Both the position numbers and the translations under genes were made by a program. The notes under the pieces are model-generated. The model was not told the DNA's origin and did not search any database. It saw only the letters and a list, made by a program, of their open reading frames with translations. From Noviherbaspirillum humi (lineage in GTDB: Bacteria; Pseudomonadota; Gammaproteobacteria; Burkholderiales; Burkholderiaceae_D), in assembly GCF_900188095.1 (NCBI RefSeq), contig NZ_FZOT01000010.1, positions 101,139 through 165,138 of the forward strand: DNA of 64,000 nucleotides. Reading direction: 5' to 3'. Of the stretch, positions 9,752 to 17,400 are shown piece after piece; position 1 is the first letter of the stretch, and every line of letters begins with the position of its first letter.

Positions 9752-10771
9752 ATGCCCACCGTAGAACACCGCACCATCCCCGATGCGCCGGCGCTGGCCG
9801 GCAGGCGGCGCGCCATGCTGGCAGTCGCGGCGCTGGCTGCGGCGCTGCCGCTGGCCGCCGGCGCCCAGACCGCCTGGCCCGCCAAATCGATTCGCATCAT
9901 CGTGCCGCAGCCGCCTGGCGGCGGCTTCGACAACACCGCGCGCCTGCTGGCCGACAAGCTCGGCCCGCTGCTCGGCCAGCCGGTCATCGTCGAGAACAAG
10001 CCCGGCTCCGGCACCCTGGTCGGCACCGACTATGCGGCCAAGGCCGCGCCGGACGGCTATACCCTGCTGCTCGGAGCGCTGTCCAACATCGCCCTCAATC
10101 CCGGCATGTACGCCAAGCTGTCCTACGATCCGCTGCATGACTTCACGCCGATCGGACTGGCGGTCGCCTATTCCTATACTCTGGTGGCGCGGTCGGACCT
10201 GCCGCAGAAATCGCTGCGCGAGCTGATCCAGTATTCGAAGGCCAATCCCGGCAAGATTTCCTACGCCTCCGGCGGCAACGGCTCCGGCCAGCATGTGGCC
10301 GCCGCGGCTACCGCCCACCTCGCCGGCGTCAACTGGCTGCACATCCCCTACAAGGGCGCGCAGGCCGCCTACCAGGATGTGCTCGCCGGCCGGGTCGACC
10401 TGTTCTTCGACATCACGCCCACCGCTCGCACCCAGATCGAGGGCGGCCGCGCCAAGCCGCTGGCAGTGTCGTCCCGCGAGCGCCAGCCCTCGCTGCCCGA
10501 CGTGCCCTCGGTCGCCGAGACCGGCGTGGCCAACCTCGACATGGAAAGCTGGTTCGGCCTGTTCGCGCCGGCCGGCGTGCCGGCGCCGGTGGTGCAGCGC
10601 CTGCAGGCCGAATTCGCCAAGGTGATGGCCATGCCGGACGTGATCGAGCGCTGGAAGGCCAGCGGCGGCCGACCCCTGCAGCTGACGCCAGCCGAAACCA
10701 CGGCGCTGATCCGGCGCGATACCGAACGCTGGACGGCGCTGCTGCGGGAGATGAAGCTGAAGGCGGATTGA
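9752..10771 (+). CDS. Bug-family tripartite tricarboxylate transporter receptor
   Basis: Periplasmic solute-binding protein of 339 residues. An Arg-rich start (GRRRAMLAVAALAAALPLAAGA) forms a signal peptide, possibly Tat-like. The mature protein has the Bug signature: WPAKSIRIIVPQPPGGGFD, VENKPGSGTLVGTDYAAKAAPDGYT, and HIPYKGAQAAYQD. Bug proteins capture carboxylates; no TctA/TctB membrane genes are nearby, so this is an orphan receptor as is common in Burkholderiales. GAGGAG precedes the ATG at good distance. An NADPH-FMN reductase gene follows after 109 bp. Confidence 0.9.
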   Translation: MPTVEHRTIPDAPALAGRRRAMLAVAALAAALPLAAGAQTAWPAKSIRIIVPQPPGGGFDNTARLLADKLGPLLGQPVIVENKPGSGTLVGTDYAAKAAPDGYTLLLGALSNIALNPGMYAKLSYDPLHDFTPIGLAVAYSYTLVARSDLPQKSLRELIQYSKANPGKISYASGGNGSGQHVAAAATAHLAGVNWLHIPYKGAQAAYQDVLAGRVDLFFDITPTARTQIEGGRAKPLAVSSRERQPSLPDVPSVAETGVANLDMESWFGLFAPAGVPAPVVQRLQAEFAKVMAMPDVIERWKASGGRPLQLTPAETTALIRRDTERWTALLREMKLKAD

Positions 10772-10880
10772 GGGTCGGGCGGCTTCCGCGCCGGCGCGGC
10801 CTGCACGATCTCCGATTTAATGTTTTACTACCGCTGTTTTTCGTTCATTCAGTTCATTCACTCAGCGAGAGAAAAGCCCT

Positions 10881-11444
10881 ATGAAAATCGGAGTCGTCGT
10901 CGGAAGCCCCCGCAAGCAATCCTTCAGCCGCAAGCTCGCCAACGCCATCGGCGAGCTGGTCCCCGCCGGCATGCAGATGGAGATCATCCCGATCGACAAT
11001 CTGCCGTTCTACAACCAGGACCTGGAAGACGCAGGCGAATCGCCCGCCACCTGGCTCGAGTTCCGCGACCGCCTGCGTGCCTGCGACGGCATCCTGTTCG
11101 TCACGCCGGAATACAACCGCGGCGTGCCGGCGATGCTGAAGAACGCCATCGACGTCGGCTCGCGCCCCTATGGCAAGGCCGCCTGGGGAGGGAAGCCGGC
11201 GGCCGTGGTGTCCATCTCCCAGGGCCCGATGGGCGGCTTCGGCGCCAATCACGCCCTGCGCCAGTCGCTGGTGTTCCTCAACATGCCTTGCATGCAGCAG
11301 CCGGAAGCGTATATCGGCGGCGTGGCCAACCTGTTCGACGCCGAGGGCAAGCTGACGGTGGACAGCACCCGCGAATTTCTCACCAAGTTCGCCAATGCCG
11401 TCGCCGGCTGGGTGCAGCTGCACGCGGCGAAGCAGGCGGCCTGA
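10881..11444 (+). CDS. NADPH-dependent FMN reductase / chromate reductase-like flavoprotein
   Basis: The 187-residue cytosolic flavodoxin-fold oxidoreductase opens with a phosphate-binding loop GSPRKQSFSRKLA and contains FVTPEYNRGVPAMLKNAID and SISQGPMGGFGAN. These are hallmarks of the NADPH-dependent FMN reductase family (ChrR/YieF, ArsH-related), which reduces quinones, chromate or azo compounds. Length fits the family. A weak purine-rich ribosome site (GAGAGAAAAG) precedes the ATG. It may share a transcript with the Bug receptor, though the 109-bp gap allows its own promoter. The next gene is convergent. Confidence 0.88.
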   Translation: MKIGVVVGSPRKQSFSRKLANAIGELVPAGMQMEIIPIDNLPFYNQDLEDAGESPATWLEFRDRLRACDGILFVTPEYNRGVPAMLKNAIDVGSRPYGKAAWGGKPAAVVSISQGPMGGFGANHALRQSLVFLNMPCMQQPEAYIGGVANLFDAEGKLTVDSTREFLTKFANAVAGWVQLHAAKQAA

Positions 11445-11627
11445 GGACGCGGCGGATTTCAGGAAAGCGCCGCCCGACCGCGCCCAAGCCGTCGACCAGT
11501 TGCGTCGACGGCGAATGACCGTTGCAGCCACGTCCTCCGGCGCTGCCGATCACGGTAGCGCCCGTGCAGGAGAACCACGGGCGGCCGTCGCCAGCTGCGC
11601 CACATCCACGCCATACCCGCCGCCGGC

Positions 11628-13715
11628 CTACTGGCCGAGCACAACCACGCCATCGGCCGCCCGCACCCCTTGCCCTTCCGGCAGGACGAACAGCGGATTG
11701 ATTTCGGCTTCGACGAGACGGCTTCCCAGCTGCGCGGCCATTTCAGAAAAGGCGACGATGGCCGATGCAAGGGCATCGACGTCTGCCTTCGGACGGCCGC
11801 GAAAGCCGTCGAGAAGCGGCCAGCTCTTGAGTTCCCGCGCCAGTTCCAGCGCCTCGGTTCGGCTGAGTCCGCCTGCCGGCGGCAGCAGGCGCATCGTGGT
11901 GTCATTGAAAAGCTCGGCCGCGATGCCGCCCATGCCGAGCAGAATCGCCGAGCCGAGCGCATCCCGGTGGAAGCCCAGGATGAGTTCCGTGCCGCCCTTG
12001 ATCATTTCCTGCACGAGGAACCGATCGGGCGCGATGCCGGTGTTGGACCGGACTTCGACGGTCATCGCTTCCAGCCGTGTACCGACTTCTTCCGGCTTCA
12101 GGTTGACGGCGACGCCGCCGACATCGCTCTTGTGGGTAATCTCGTTCGACAGGATCTTGAGCACCACGCCCTCCCCGAGCTCCCGCGCGGCGCGTTCGGC
12201 CTCGGCTGCGGTCTTGACCACCGCCTCCCGCACCCCCGGCACGCCGAAGCGGGCGAACAGCTGCTTGGCCTGGGCTTCATCGAGTGATCCAACCGGAAGT
12301 TCTGCGGTCGACGCTTGTGCCTGCAGGCCCGGCTGCATGGATGGCGCACGCCAGCGCGCCGCCTGGCGCATGCCGCCAAGTGCCGCCGCGCAGCTTTCCG
12401 GCGCCATGAAAGCCGGCACGCCGCGCTGGGTAAGCAGCGCGGCCACTTCGGGCGCATGCGGACTTACGTATGCCAGGACCGGCTTGTCGCTGGTATGCAT
12501 GCAGTCCTGGATCGCGCCGGCCATCAGCTCGGGCATCGCCAGGCCGGAAGAACCGACGATGATGCACAGCGCGTCATAGCCAGGGCTGTCGAGCAGCGCT
12601 TGGATCGCTCCCCGCAGCAGGTCGGGTTGCAGCCCGGCGAGCGTCACGTCGATCGGGTTCCGGTCGAGCGCCGCGTGGTCGCCGCTCTGCAGCGCCCGCA
12701 GGCGGGCCGCGGTCTCTTCATCCGGCGGCGGGGTCTCGAAGCCGGACACGCCCAGGTTATCCGACACCAGAGTCCCGGCGCCGCCGGTGGAAGTCAGCAC
12801 GGCGACGCGATTGCCGCGCAGCACGCGTCCCGTTGCCAATGCCGCGGGAATGTCGAGCAGATCGGCAAATGTCTGCGCGCGGATGATGCCAACCTGCCTG
12901 AACAGTGCATCGTACATGCGGTCGGCGCCGGCCAGCGCGCCGGTATGCGAGACGGCGGCCTTGGCGCCGGCCTCCGACCGGCCGATCTTGAATGCCACGA
13001 TCGGCTTGCCGGCGCGCGCCGCCTTCAACGCGGCGGCGCGGAAGGTGTCGGGATTGCGCACGCTTTCGACATACAGCGCAATGACCTTGGTCGCTTCATC
13101 ATCGGCCAGGTGATCGATGAAGTCGGACAGGTCGAGGTCGGCTTCGTTGCTGGTGGAAACCAGCTTGGACAAGCCGATGCCCCGGGCCGCGGCGCGCGAC
13201 AGCAGCGCGCCCAGGATGCCGCCGCTTTGCGACACCACGCCAACCGCGCCGGCCGGAAAATGCGCCATCTCCAGGGCGCCGCTGGCGGACAGGACGATGT
13301 CGTCGGTGAGGTTGACTAGGCCGATCGTATTGGGCCCCAGCAGGCGCATCTTCCCGGCCGCTTCCAGCAGTTGCTTCTGGCGCCGGGCGCCCTCCTCGCC
13401 GGTTTCGGTATAGCCGCTGGCGAGCACGATGGCCGCCGCCGCGCCGCGCGCCGCCAGCTCCCGCACCGCCAGGTGTGCGCGCTCCGCGCCGAGCAGCACG
13501 ATGCCGACGTCGGGCACCTCCGGCAGCGACGCGACGTCGGGATGGCAGCGCAATCCGGCGATGCTCTCGACGCGCGGATTGACCGGGTAGATGGCGCCCT
13601 TGAAGCCATGCTTGAGCAAGTACGATACCGGACGTCCGGCGGTCTTTTTCACATCGGCGGATGCGCCGATGACGGCGACGCTGCGCGGCTTGAGCAGGCG
13701 GGAAATCGCGTCCAT
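11628..13715 (-). CDS. NDP-forming acyl-CoA synthetase (ACD family, fused alpha-beta)
   Basis: The 695-residue enzyme probably forms or cleaves an acyl-CoA with nucleotide diphosphate/triphosphate. Domain order: CoA-binding Rossmann (RSVAVIGASADVKKTAGRP), succinyl-CoA-ligase-like flavodoxin domains with SQSGGILGALLSRAAARG and a VSHTGALAG segment carrying the likely phospho-His, then an ATP-grasp domain at the C-terminus (GEGVVLKILSNEITHKSDVGG, VQEMIKGGTELILG). No GNAT domain is present, unlike Pat/AcsA-type acetylating fusions. The start at 13715 has AAGGAG upstream, and that site overlaps the stop of the crotonase gene, so the two are translationally close. The open frame continues far upstream only as an antisense artefact of GC-rich DNA. 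Confidence 0.9.
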   Translation of the reverse strand: MDAISRLLKPRSVAVIGASADVKKTAGRPVSYLLKHGFKGAIYPVNPRVESIAGLRCHPDVASLPEVPDVGIVLLGAERAHLAVRELAARGAAAAIVLASGYTETGEEGARRQKQLLEAAGKMRLLGPNTIGLVNLTDDIVLSASGALEMAHFPAGAVGVVSQSGGILGALLSRAAARGIGLSKLVSTSNEADLDLSDFIDHLADDEATKVIALYVESVRNPDTFRAAALKAARAGKPIVAFKIGRSEAGAKAAVSHTGALAGADRMYDALFRQVGIIRAQTFADLLDIPAALATGRVLRGNRVAVLTSTGGAGTLVSDNLGVSGFETPPPDEETAARLRALQSGDHAALDRNPIDVTLAGLQPDLLRGAIQALLDSPGYDALCIIVGSSGLAMPELMAGAIQDCMHTSDKPVLAYVSPHAPEVAALLTQRGVPAFMAPESCAAALGGMRQAARWRAPSMQPGLQAQASTAELPVGSLDEAQAKQLFARFGVPGVREAVVKTAAEAERAARELGEGVVLKILSNEITHKSDVGGVAVNLKPEEVGTRLEAMTVEVRSNTGIAPDRFLVQEMIKGGTELILGFHRDALGSAILLGMGGIAAELFNDTTMRLLPPAGGLSRTEALELARELKSWPLLDGFRGRPKADVDALASAIVAFSEMAAQLGSRLVEAEINPLFVLPEGQGVRAADGVVVLGQ

Positions 13716-13720
13716 GTTTC

Positions 13721-14521
13721 TCACTCCTTGCCGGTGCGCGCAGCGCTCTTTTCGAGGAACGCCATGACCGCGTCGCGGTGCTCGGTGCTGGTATAGCAGA
13801 TGCCCTGGGCCTGGCTGCCCTGTGCGAAGACCTGCTCGGCCAGCAGTTCGAAGCTTTGGTTCAGGATGGTCTTGCCCAATGCCAGCGCGGTGGCCGAGCC
13901 TTTGCTCAGTTCCGCCGCCCATGCCTGGGCATCGGCAACCAGCGCATCGGCGCCGGTCAGGCGGTCGGCGATGCCGATCCGCAGCGCCTCCTCGGCGCCC
14001 ACCTTGCGGCCGCTGAAGATCAACTCCTTGGCCTTGACCAGGCCGACGCGGCGCGGCAGGAAGTACATCCCGCCGCCATCGGGGATCAGGCCGCGATGGA
14101 TATAGGACCAGGTGAAGCTGGCCGCGTCGCTGGCGATGATGAAGTCGCAGGCGAGCGCCGTGTCCGCGCCGAGACCGGAAGCGGCGCCATTGACCGCGGC
14201 GATGGTGGGCTTGGGCATGGTGTGCAGCAGGGATACCGTGTAATGGACCCGCTGCTGGCGGCTCCAGCCGTTGAAGGCCACTTCGCCGGCCGGTGCCTGC
14301 ATGCGCCGCTCCATGCCGGCGACGTCGCCGCCTGCGCAGAAGCCCTTGCCGTTCCCGGTCAGCACCAGGGCGCGGATCGACTTGTCCGCGGCAACGCGCT
14401 CCAGCGCCGCGATGAACTGCGCGCGCATGTCGTCGCTCATCGCATTGCGTTTCTCCGGGCGATTGAGGTAAATGGTCGCGATTCCAGACTGAATCTGCAG
14501 ATCGATGAGTTCGGTGTTCAT
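13721..14521 (-). CDS. Enoyl-CoA hydratase/isomerase (crotonase family)
   Basis: The 266-residue crotonase-fold enzyme acts on a CoA thioester. Visible landmarks are the oxyanion-hole loops GKGFCAGGDVAGM and AAVNGAASGLGADTALACD, then SYIHRGLIPDGGGMYFLPR, where Asp sits at the position often held by a catalytic Glu. It lies between the Bug receptor and the acyl-CoA synthetase on the same strand with 5- and 27-bp gaps, so the three form one catabolic operon. Two ATGs are possible (14530, 14521); AAGGA is correctly spaced only for 14521. The substrate is unknown; an aromatic or branched acid imported and activated to CoA is an inference from the neighbours. Confidence 0.88.
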   Translation of the reverse strand: MNTELIDLQIQSGIATIYLNRPEKRNAMSDDMRAQFIAALERVAADKSIRALVLTGNGKGFCAGGDVAGMERRMQAPAGEVAFNGWSRQQRVHYTVSLLHTMPKPTIAAVNGAASGLGADTALACDFIIASDAASFTWSYIHRGLIPDGGGMYFLPRRVGLVKAKELIFSGRKVGAEEALRIGIADRLTGADALVADAQAWAAELSKGSATALALGKTILNQSFELLAEQVFAQGSQAQGICYTSTEHRDAVMAFLEKSAARTGKE

Positions 14522-14548
14522 GGTATCCATCCTTGCGATGTCGTTGGT

Positions 14549-15541
14549 TCAGTTGGCGGTGATATTGCTTTCCTTGACGATCTTCCGCCAGCGGGCTTCC
14601 TCGCCGCGCACATAGGCGTCCAGTTCGGCCGGCGCGCCGGCATTGACGATCAGGCCTTCCTCCTGGGCGCGCTTGCGGAAAGCGTCGGACTGGGTCGCCT
14701 TCTTCGTGGCGGCATTGATCCTGGCGATCACGTCCGGTGGCGTGCCGGCCGGGGCATACAAGCCATACCAGCTCTCCGCGGCATACTCGGCCACGCCGCT
14801 CTCGGCGATTGTCGGTACGTTCGGATAGGCCGGGGAACGCTGCGCGGTGGTCACTCCCAGGGCACGCAGCTTCCCGCTCTGGATGAAAGGCGTGACGGCG
14901 GCAGCGGTGCCGAACATCATGTCCACCTGGCCGCCCAGCAGGTCGGTAAGCGCGGGACCGGCGCCCTTGTAGGGAACGTGGGTCAGGCTGACCTTGGCCA
15001 GGTTCTTGAACAATTCGCCGGCCAGGTGGGCCGACGTGCCGTTGCCTTGCGATGCGTAAGTCAGGCTGCCGGGTTTGGCCCTGGCGGCGGCAGCGATATC
15101 CTGGACCGACTTGTACGGGCTTTCCGATTTGACGACGAGAATGTTCGGCGAGCGGCCGATCAGCACGACAGGCGCAAAGGCCTTGTCCGTTGCGTAAGGC
15201 AATTTGGCTTGCATGCCGGGATTGACCGCATGAGCAAACGTCGCCATCAACAGGGTATAGCCATCCGGCGCGCTCTTGGCGACCGCTTCCGTTCCGATGA
15301 TGGTGCCGGCGCCGGGCTTGTTCTCGACGATCACGGATTGTCCAAGGTCCCTGGACATCTCGGTCGCGAGTGCTCGGGCGATCAAGTCCGTTCCTCCCCC
15401 AGGCGCGAAAGGCACGACGATTTTCACGAGCTTTTCCGGATAGGCGGCGAAAGCGGAGCCGGCGCAGATGCCGGTGAGCGTTGCCGCGAGCGTTAGGATG
15501 GCGCCGCCATTGCGAAGCGAGAATCGCCAAAGCTTTTGCAT
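14549..15541 (-). CDS. Bug-family tripartite tricarboxylate transporter receptor
   Basis: Periplasmic binding protein of 330 residues. The signal peptide ends near GSAFAAYP, and the Bug motifs follow: KIVVPFAPGGGTDLIARALA, VENKPGAGTIIGTEAVAKS, and HVPYKGAGPALTDLLGGQVD. It is the first gene of the operon with the crotonase and acyl-CoA synthetase genes, suggesting it captures the carboxylate those enzymes degrade. It diverges from an IclR regulator, and the shared 172-bp intergenic region contains a perfect IclR-like palindrome. No TctAB membrane genes are nearby. Confidence 0.9.
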   Translation of the reverse strand: MQKLWRFSLRNGGAILTLAATLTGICAGSAFAAYPEKLVKIVVPFAPGGGTDLIARALATEMSRDLGQSVIVENKPGAGTIIGTEAVAKSAPDGYTLLMATFAHAVNPGMQAKLPYATDKAFAPVVLIGRSPNILVVKSESPYKSVQDIAAAARAKPGSLTYASQGNGTSAHLAGELFKNLAKVSLTHVPYKGAGPALTDLLGGQVDMMFGTAAAVTPFIQSGKLRALGVTTAQRSPAYPNVPTIAESGVAEYAAESWYGLYAPAGTPPDVIARINAATKKATQSDAFRKRAQEEGLIVNAGAPAELDAYVRGEEARWRKIVKESNITAN

Positions 15542-15657
15542 GGTTGTCTCCTGAAGGAAGGTGGATGAATGGAAGGTGTGCGGCCAAAGAGGCCTGTGCC
15601 CTTGCTCTTCTCGGTTGTCGGCAGTTTATGCGTTAAGATCGGGCCATGATTGCTCCT

Positions 15658-15676
15658 ATTTCCATCTGGTGGAAAT
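15658..15676. promoter_or_regulatory. Palindromic operator, IclR-type
   Basis: A perfect inverted repeat ATTTCCA-N5-TGGAAAT lies between the divergent Bug-crotonase-synthetase operon and the iclR-family gene, 38 bp from the latter's start. The half-sites match those of known IclR operators (TGGAAAT/ATTTCCA). It probably mediates autoregulation and control of the operon. Confidence 0.7.
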
Positions 15677-15713
15677 GAGGTCATGAAGAAACACGGCACA
15701 TGGAAAACGATCG

Positions 15714-16493
15714 ATGAGCACGGCAAAGCGCGGCCGGCTACAGCAACCGCCGCAGAATCGCTCGCTTGAACGCGGCGTGGAAATCCTGCGCGCCTTCCGG
15801 CCGGGAGCCAGCCTGCTGGGCAACGGCGAACTGGCGGAACGTACCGGACTGTCGCGCGCCACGGTGAGCCGCCTGACCCAGACGCTGGTCGGAACCGGCT
15901 TGCTCGACTATGACCGTGGCCGGCGAGCCTATCGCCTGGCCGCTCCGGTATTGAGCCTGGCGCATGCAATGCGCTCCGGCTCGCCCGTGCTGCAAGCCGT
16001 CAGCCCCATGATGCGGGTGGTAGCCGAAAAGAAAAAAATCAATGTGGGGCTGGCCATCGCCGACCGCGAAGAGATGGTGTACCTGGAATCCGTGCGCTAT
16101 AACCGCAAGCCGACCCTGCGCAATGTCGTGGCGGGCCAGCGCGTGCCGATCGAGCTGACATCGCTGGGGCGTGCCTATCTGGCGGCAGCGCCCGATGAAC
16201 AGCGGCACGCCTTGATGGCGCATTTCAAGAGCCGCCGGACAGGAGGGTGGCGCGAGCTGGAACGGCAGATCCTCGCGGCCATCGAGAATGTCCGACAGCG
16301 AGGTTACTGCGTCGCATGCTGGCAGCCTGAAGTAGTGGCGTTGGCGACGCCTATCGTCGCCGATGGACATCCGGTCTATGTGCTGAATTTCAGCGTCTCC
16401 ACCCAAGCCGCTTCCGCGGCGGTGGAATCGGAATTGGCGCCGGGATTGCTGGCACTGGCGGTCAGCATGCGCCGCATGATTGAAGCGATGTGA
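15714..16493 (+). CDS. IclR-family transcriptional regulator
   Basis: The 259-residue regulator has an N-terminal winged helix-turn-helix (QNRSLERGVEILRAF, then AERTGLSRATVSRLTQTL) and a C-terminal effector-binding domain (KKINVGLAIADREEMVYLES, ELTSLGRAYLAAA, and a Cys-containing QRGYCVACWQPEV). This is the standard IclR architecture and length. It is divergent from the operon at 11628-15541 and is its likely local regulator, sensing the transported acid or a CoA derivative. No strong ribosome site is seen before the ATG. Confidence 0.92.
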   Translation: MSTAKRGRLQQPPQNRSLERGVEILRAFRPGASLLGNGELAERTGLSRATVSRLTQTLVGTGLLDYDRGRRAYRLAAPVLSLAHAMRSGSPVLQAVSPMMRVVAEKKKINVGLAIADREEMVYLESVRYNRKPTLRNVVAGQRVPIELTSLGRAYLAAAPDEQRHALMAHFKSRRTGGWRELERQILAAIENVRQRGYCVACWQPEVVALATPIVADGHPVYVLNFSVSTQAASAAVESELAPGLLALAVSMRRMIEAM

Positions 16494-16673
16494 GTTGATG
16501 GATTCAGGCTTGACAGGGACCGTGACGGAAGATGTTTGACCGCAGGCTGAAAGCGTTGGCAGTTGCCGGCACGGGAGAGGCGGAATGCGGAAGCAAGCCG
16601 TCGCAACGCCAAGGTTTCCGGTCCTGCTCCCGGACACGCTACGATGGCGGCTCGCACCCAAGCCTCTCCTCCT

Positions 16674-17174
16674 TCATCCTGCCGCAGCAGCCCGCTCACG
16701 ATGCAGGCTGTAAGCCATGAAGCCCACGATCGCCGCATTCACCGCCAGCACCAGCAGGCCCAGTCCAGTGACCTGGCGATGCAGTTCCGCCAGTTCGAAG
16801 GGCAGGTAGATGCCGCCGCTGAGCGCGGCCAGCCATTGCGCCCATTGCCGGCGGCGCCACAAGCCATACGCTTCCACCATCCGCAGCAGGGCATAGGCGA
16901 GCGCGGCAGCCGCGAGTTGCCACAGACGGCGATCGTTCAGCCCGGCAGCGAGGTCGAGAAAAATGCGCGGGTAGTGCGACGCCAGGTTCAGCTGCGCATG
17001 CTGCACCAGCCGCTCCGCCAGCGCCTGCACATCCTGATGCAGCAGGGCGAACATGCCCATGCCTGCCAGCAGCACGACGATGCCCTTGGTCGCCTCGAGC
17101 AGGGCCACCGTGCGCAGTCCTTCTGCCAGGCGCGTCGCCTCGCGGGCTTGAAGGCGTGGGTTGTCGAGGTTCAT
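16674..17174 (-). CDS. DUF2127 family membrane protein
   Basis: The roughly 166-residue integral membrane protein shows four hydrophobic segments: ATKGIVVLLAGMGMFALL, a central LAAAALAYALLRMVEAYGLW, a GGIYLPFELAEL region, and GLGLLVLAVNAAIVGFMAYSL near the C-terminus. The pattern EATKGIVVLLAG plus RMVEAYGLWRRRQWAQW is typical of DUF2127. The start is uncertain: the frame runs further upstream, but the ATG at 17174 begins the conserved part; no clear ribosome site is present. It is divergent from the OsmC-YcaO gene. Function unknown. Confidence 0.75.
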   Translation of the reverse strand: MNLDNPRLQAREATRLAEGLRTVALLEATKGIVVLLAGMGMFALLHQDVQALAERLVQHAQLNLASHYPRIFLDLAAGLNDRRLWQLAAAALAYALLRMVEAYGLWRRRQWAQWLAALSGGIYLPFELAELHRQVTGLGLLVLAVNAAIVGFMAYSLHRERAAAAG

Positions 17175-17400
17175 GAAATCAATCAACCGATGAAGGAGAG
17201 CAGCGGGAGCGGGATCCGATGCCGCGCCGCCCGCGTCAGAGGAATGTGCAAATGGTAGCCGTTTCGCCGCGCGGGCGCTCGACACAGGGCAATGCGGCTG
17301 CATGACAAAGCGACCATGGTTACGCCTTTTCCTTGCGGGAGGCCCACTTGGCGGATAATAGCGGCCACGTCAATACGAGCAGCATTTCTGAAAATCCCCC

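Noticed and set aside
13721..14521. Crotonase considered as a second RpfF-type signal synthase
   Set aside because: It lacks the RpfF-like SALGGGLEAAL and FPEIAFNLYPG context and sits in a catabolic operon with an acyl-CoA synthetase.
13716..15587. Upstream extension of the acyl-CoA synthetase frame
   Set aside because: The extension runs antisense-in-phase through the crotonase and Bug genes; the real start at 13715 has a good ribosome site and begins the CoA-binding domain.
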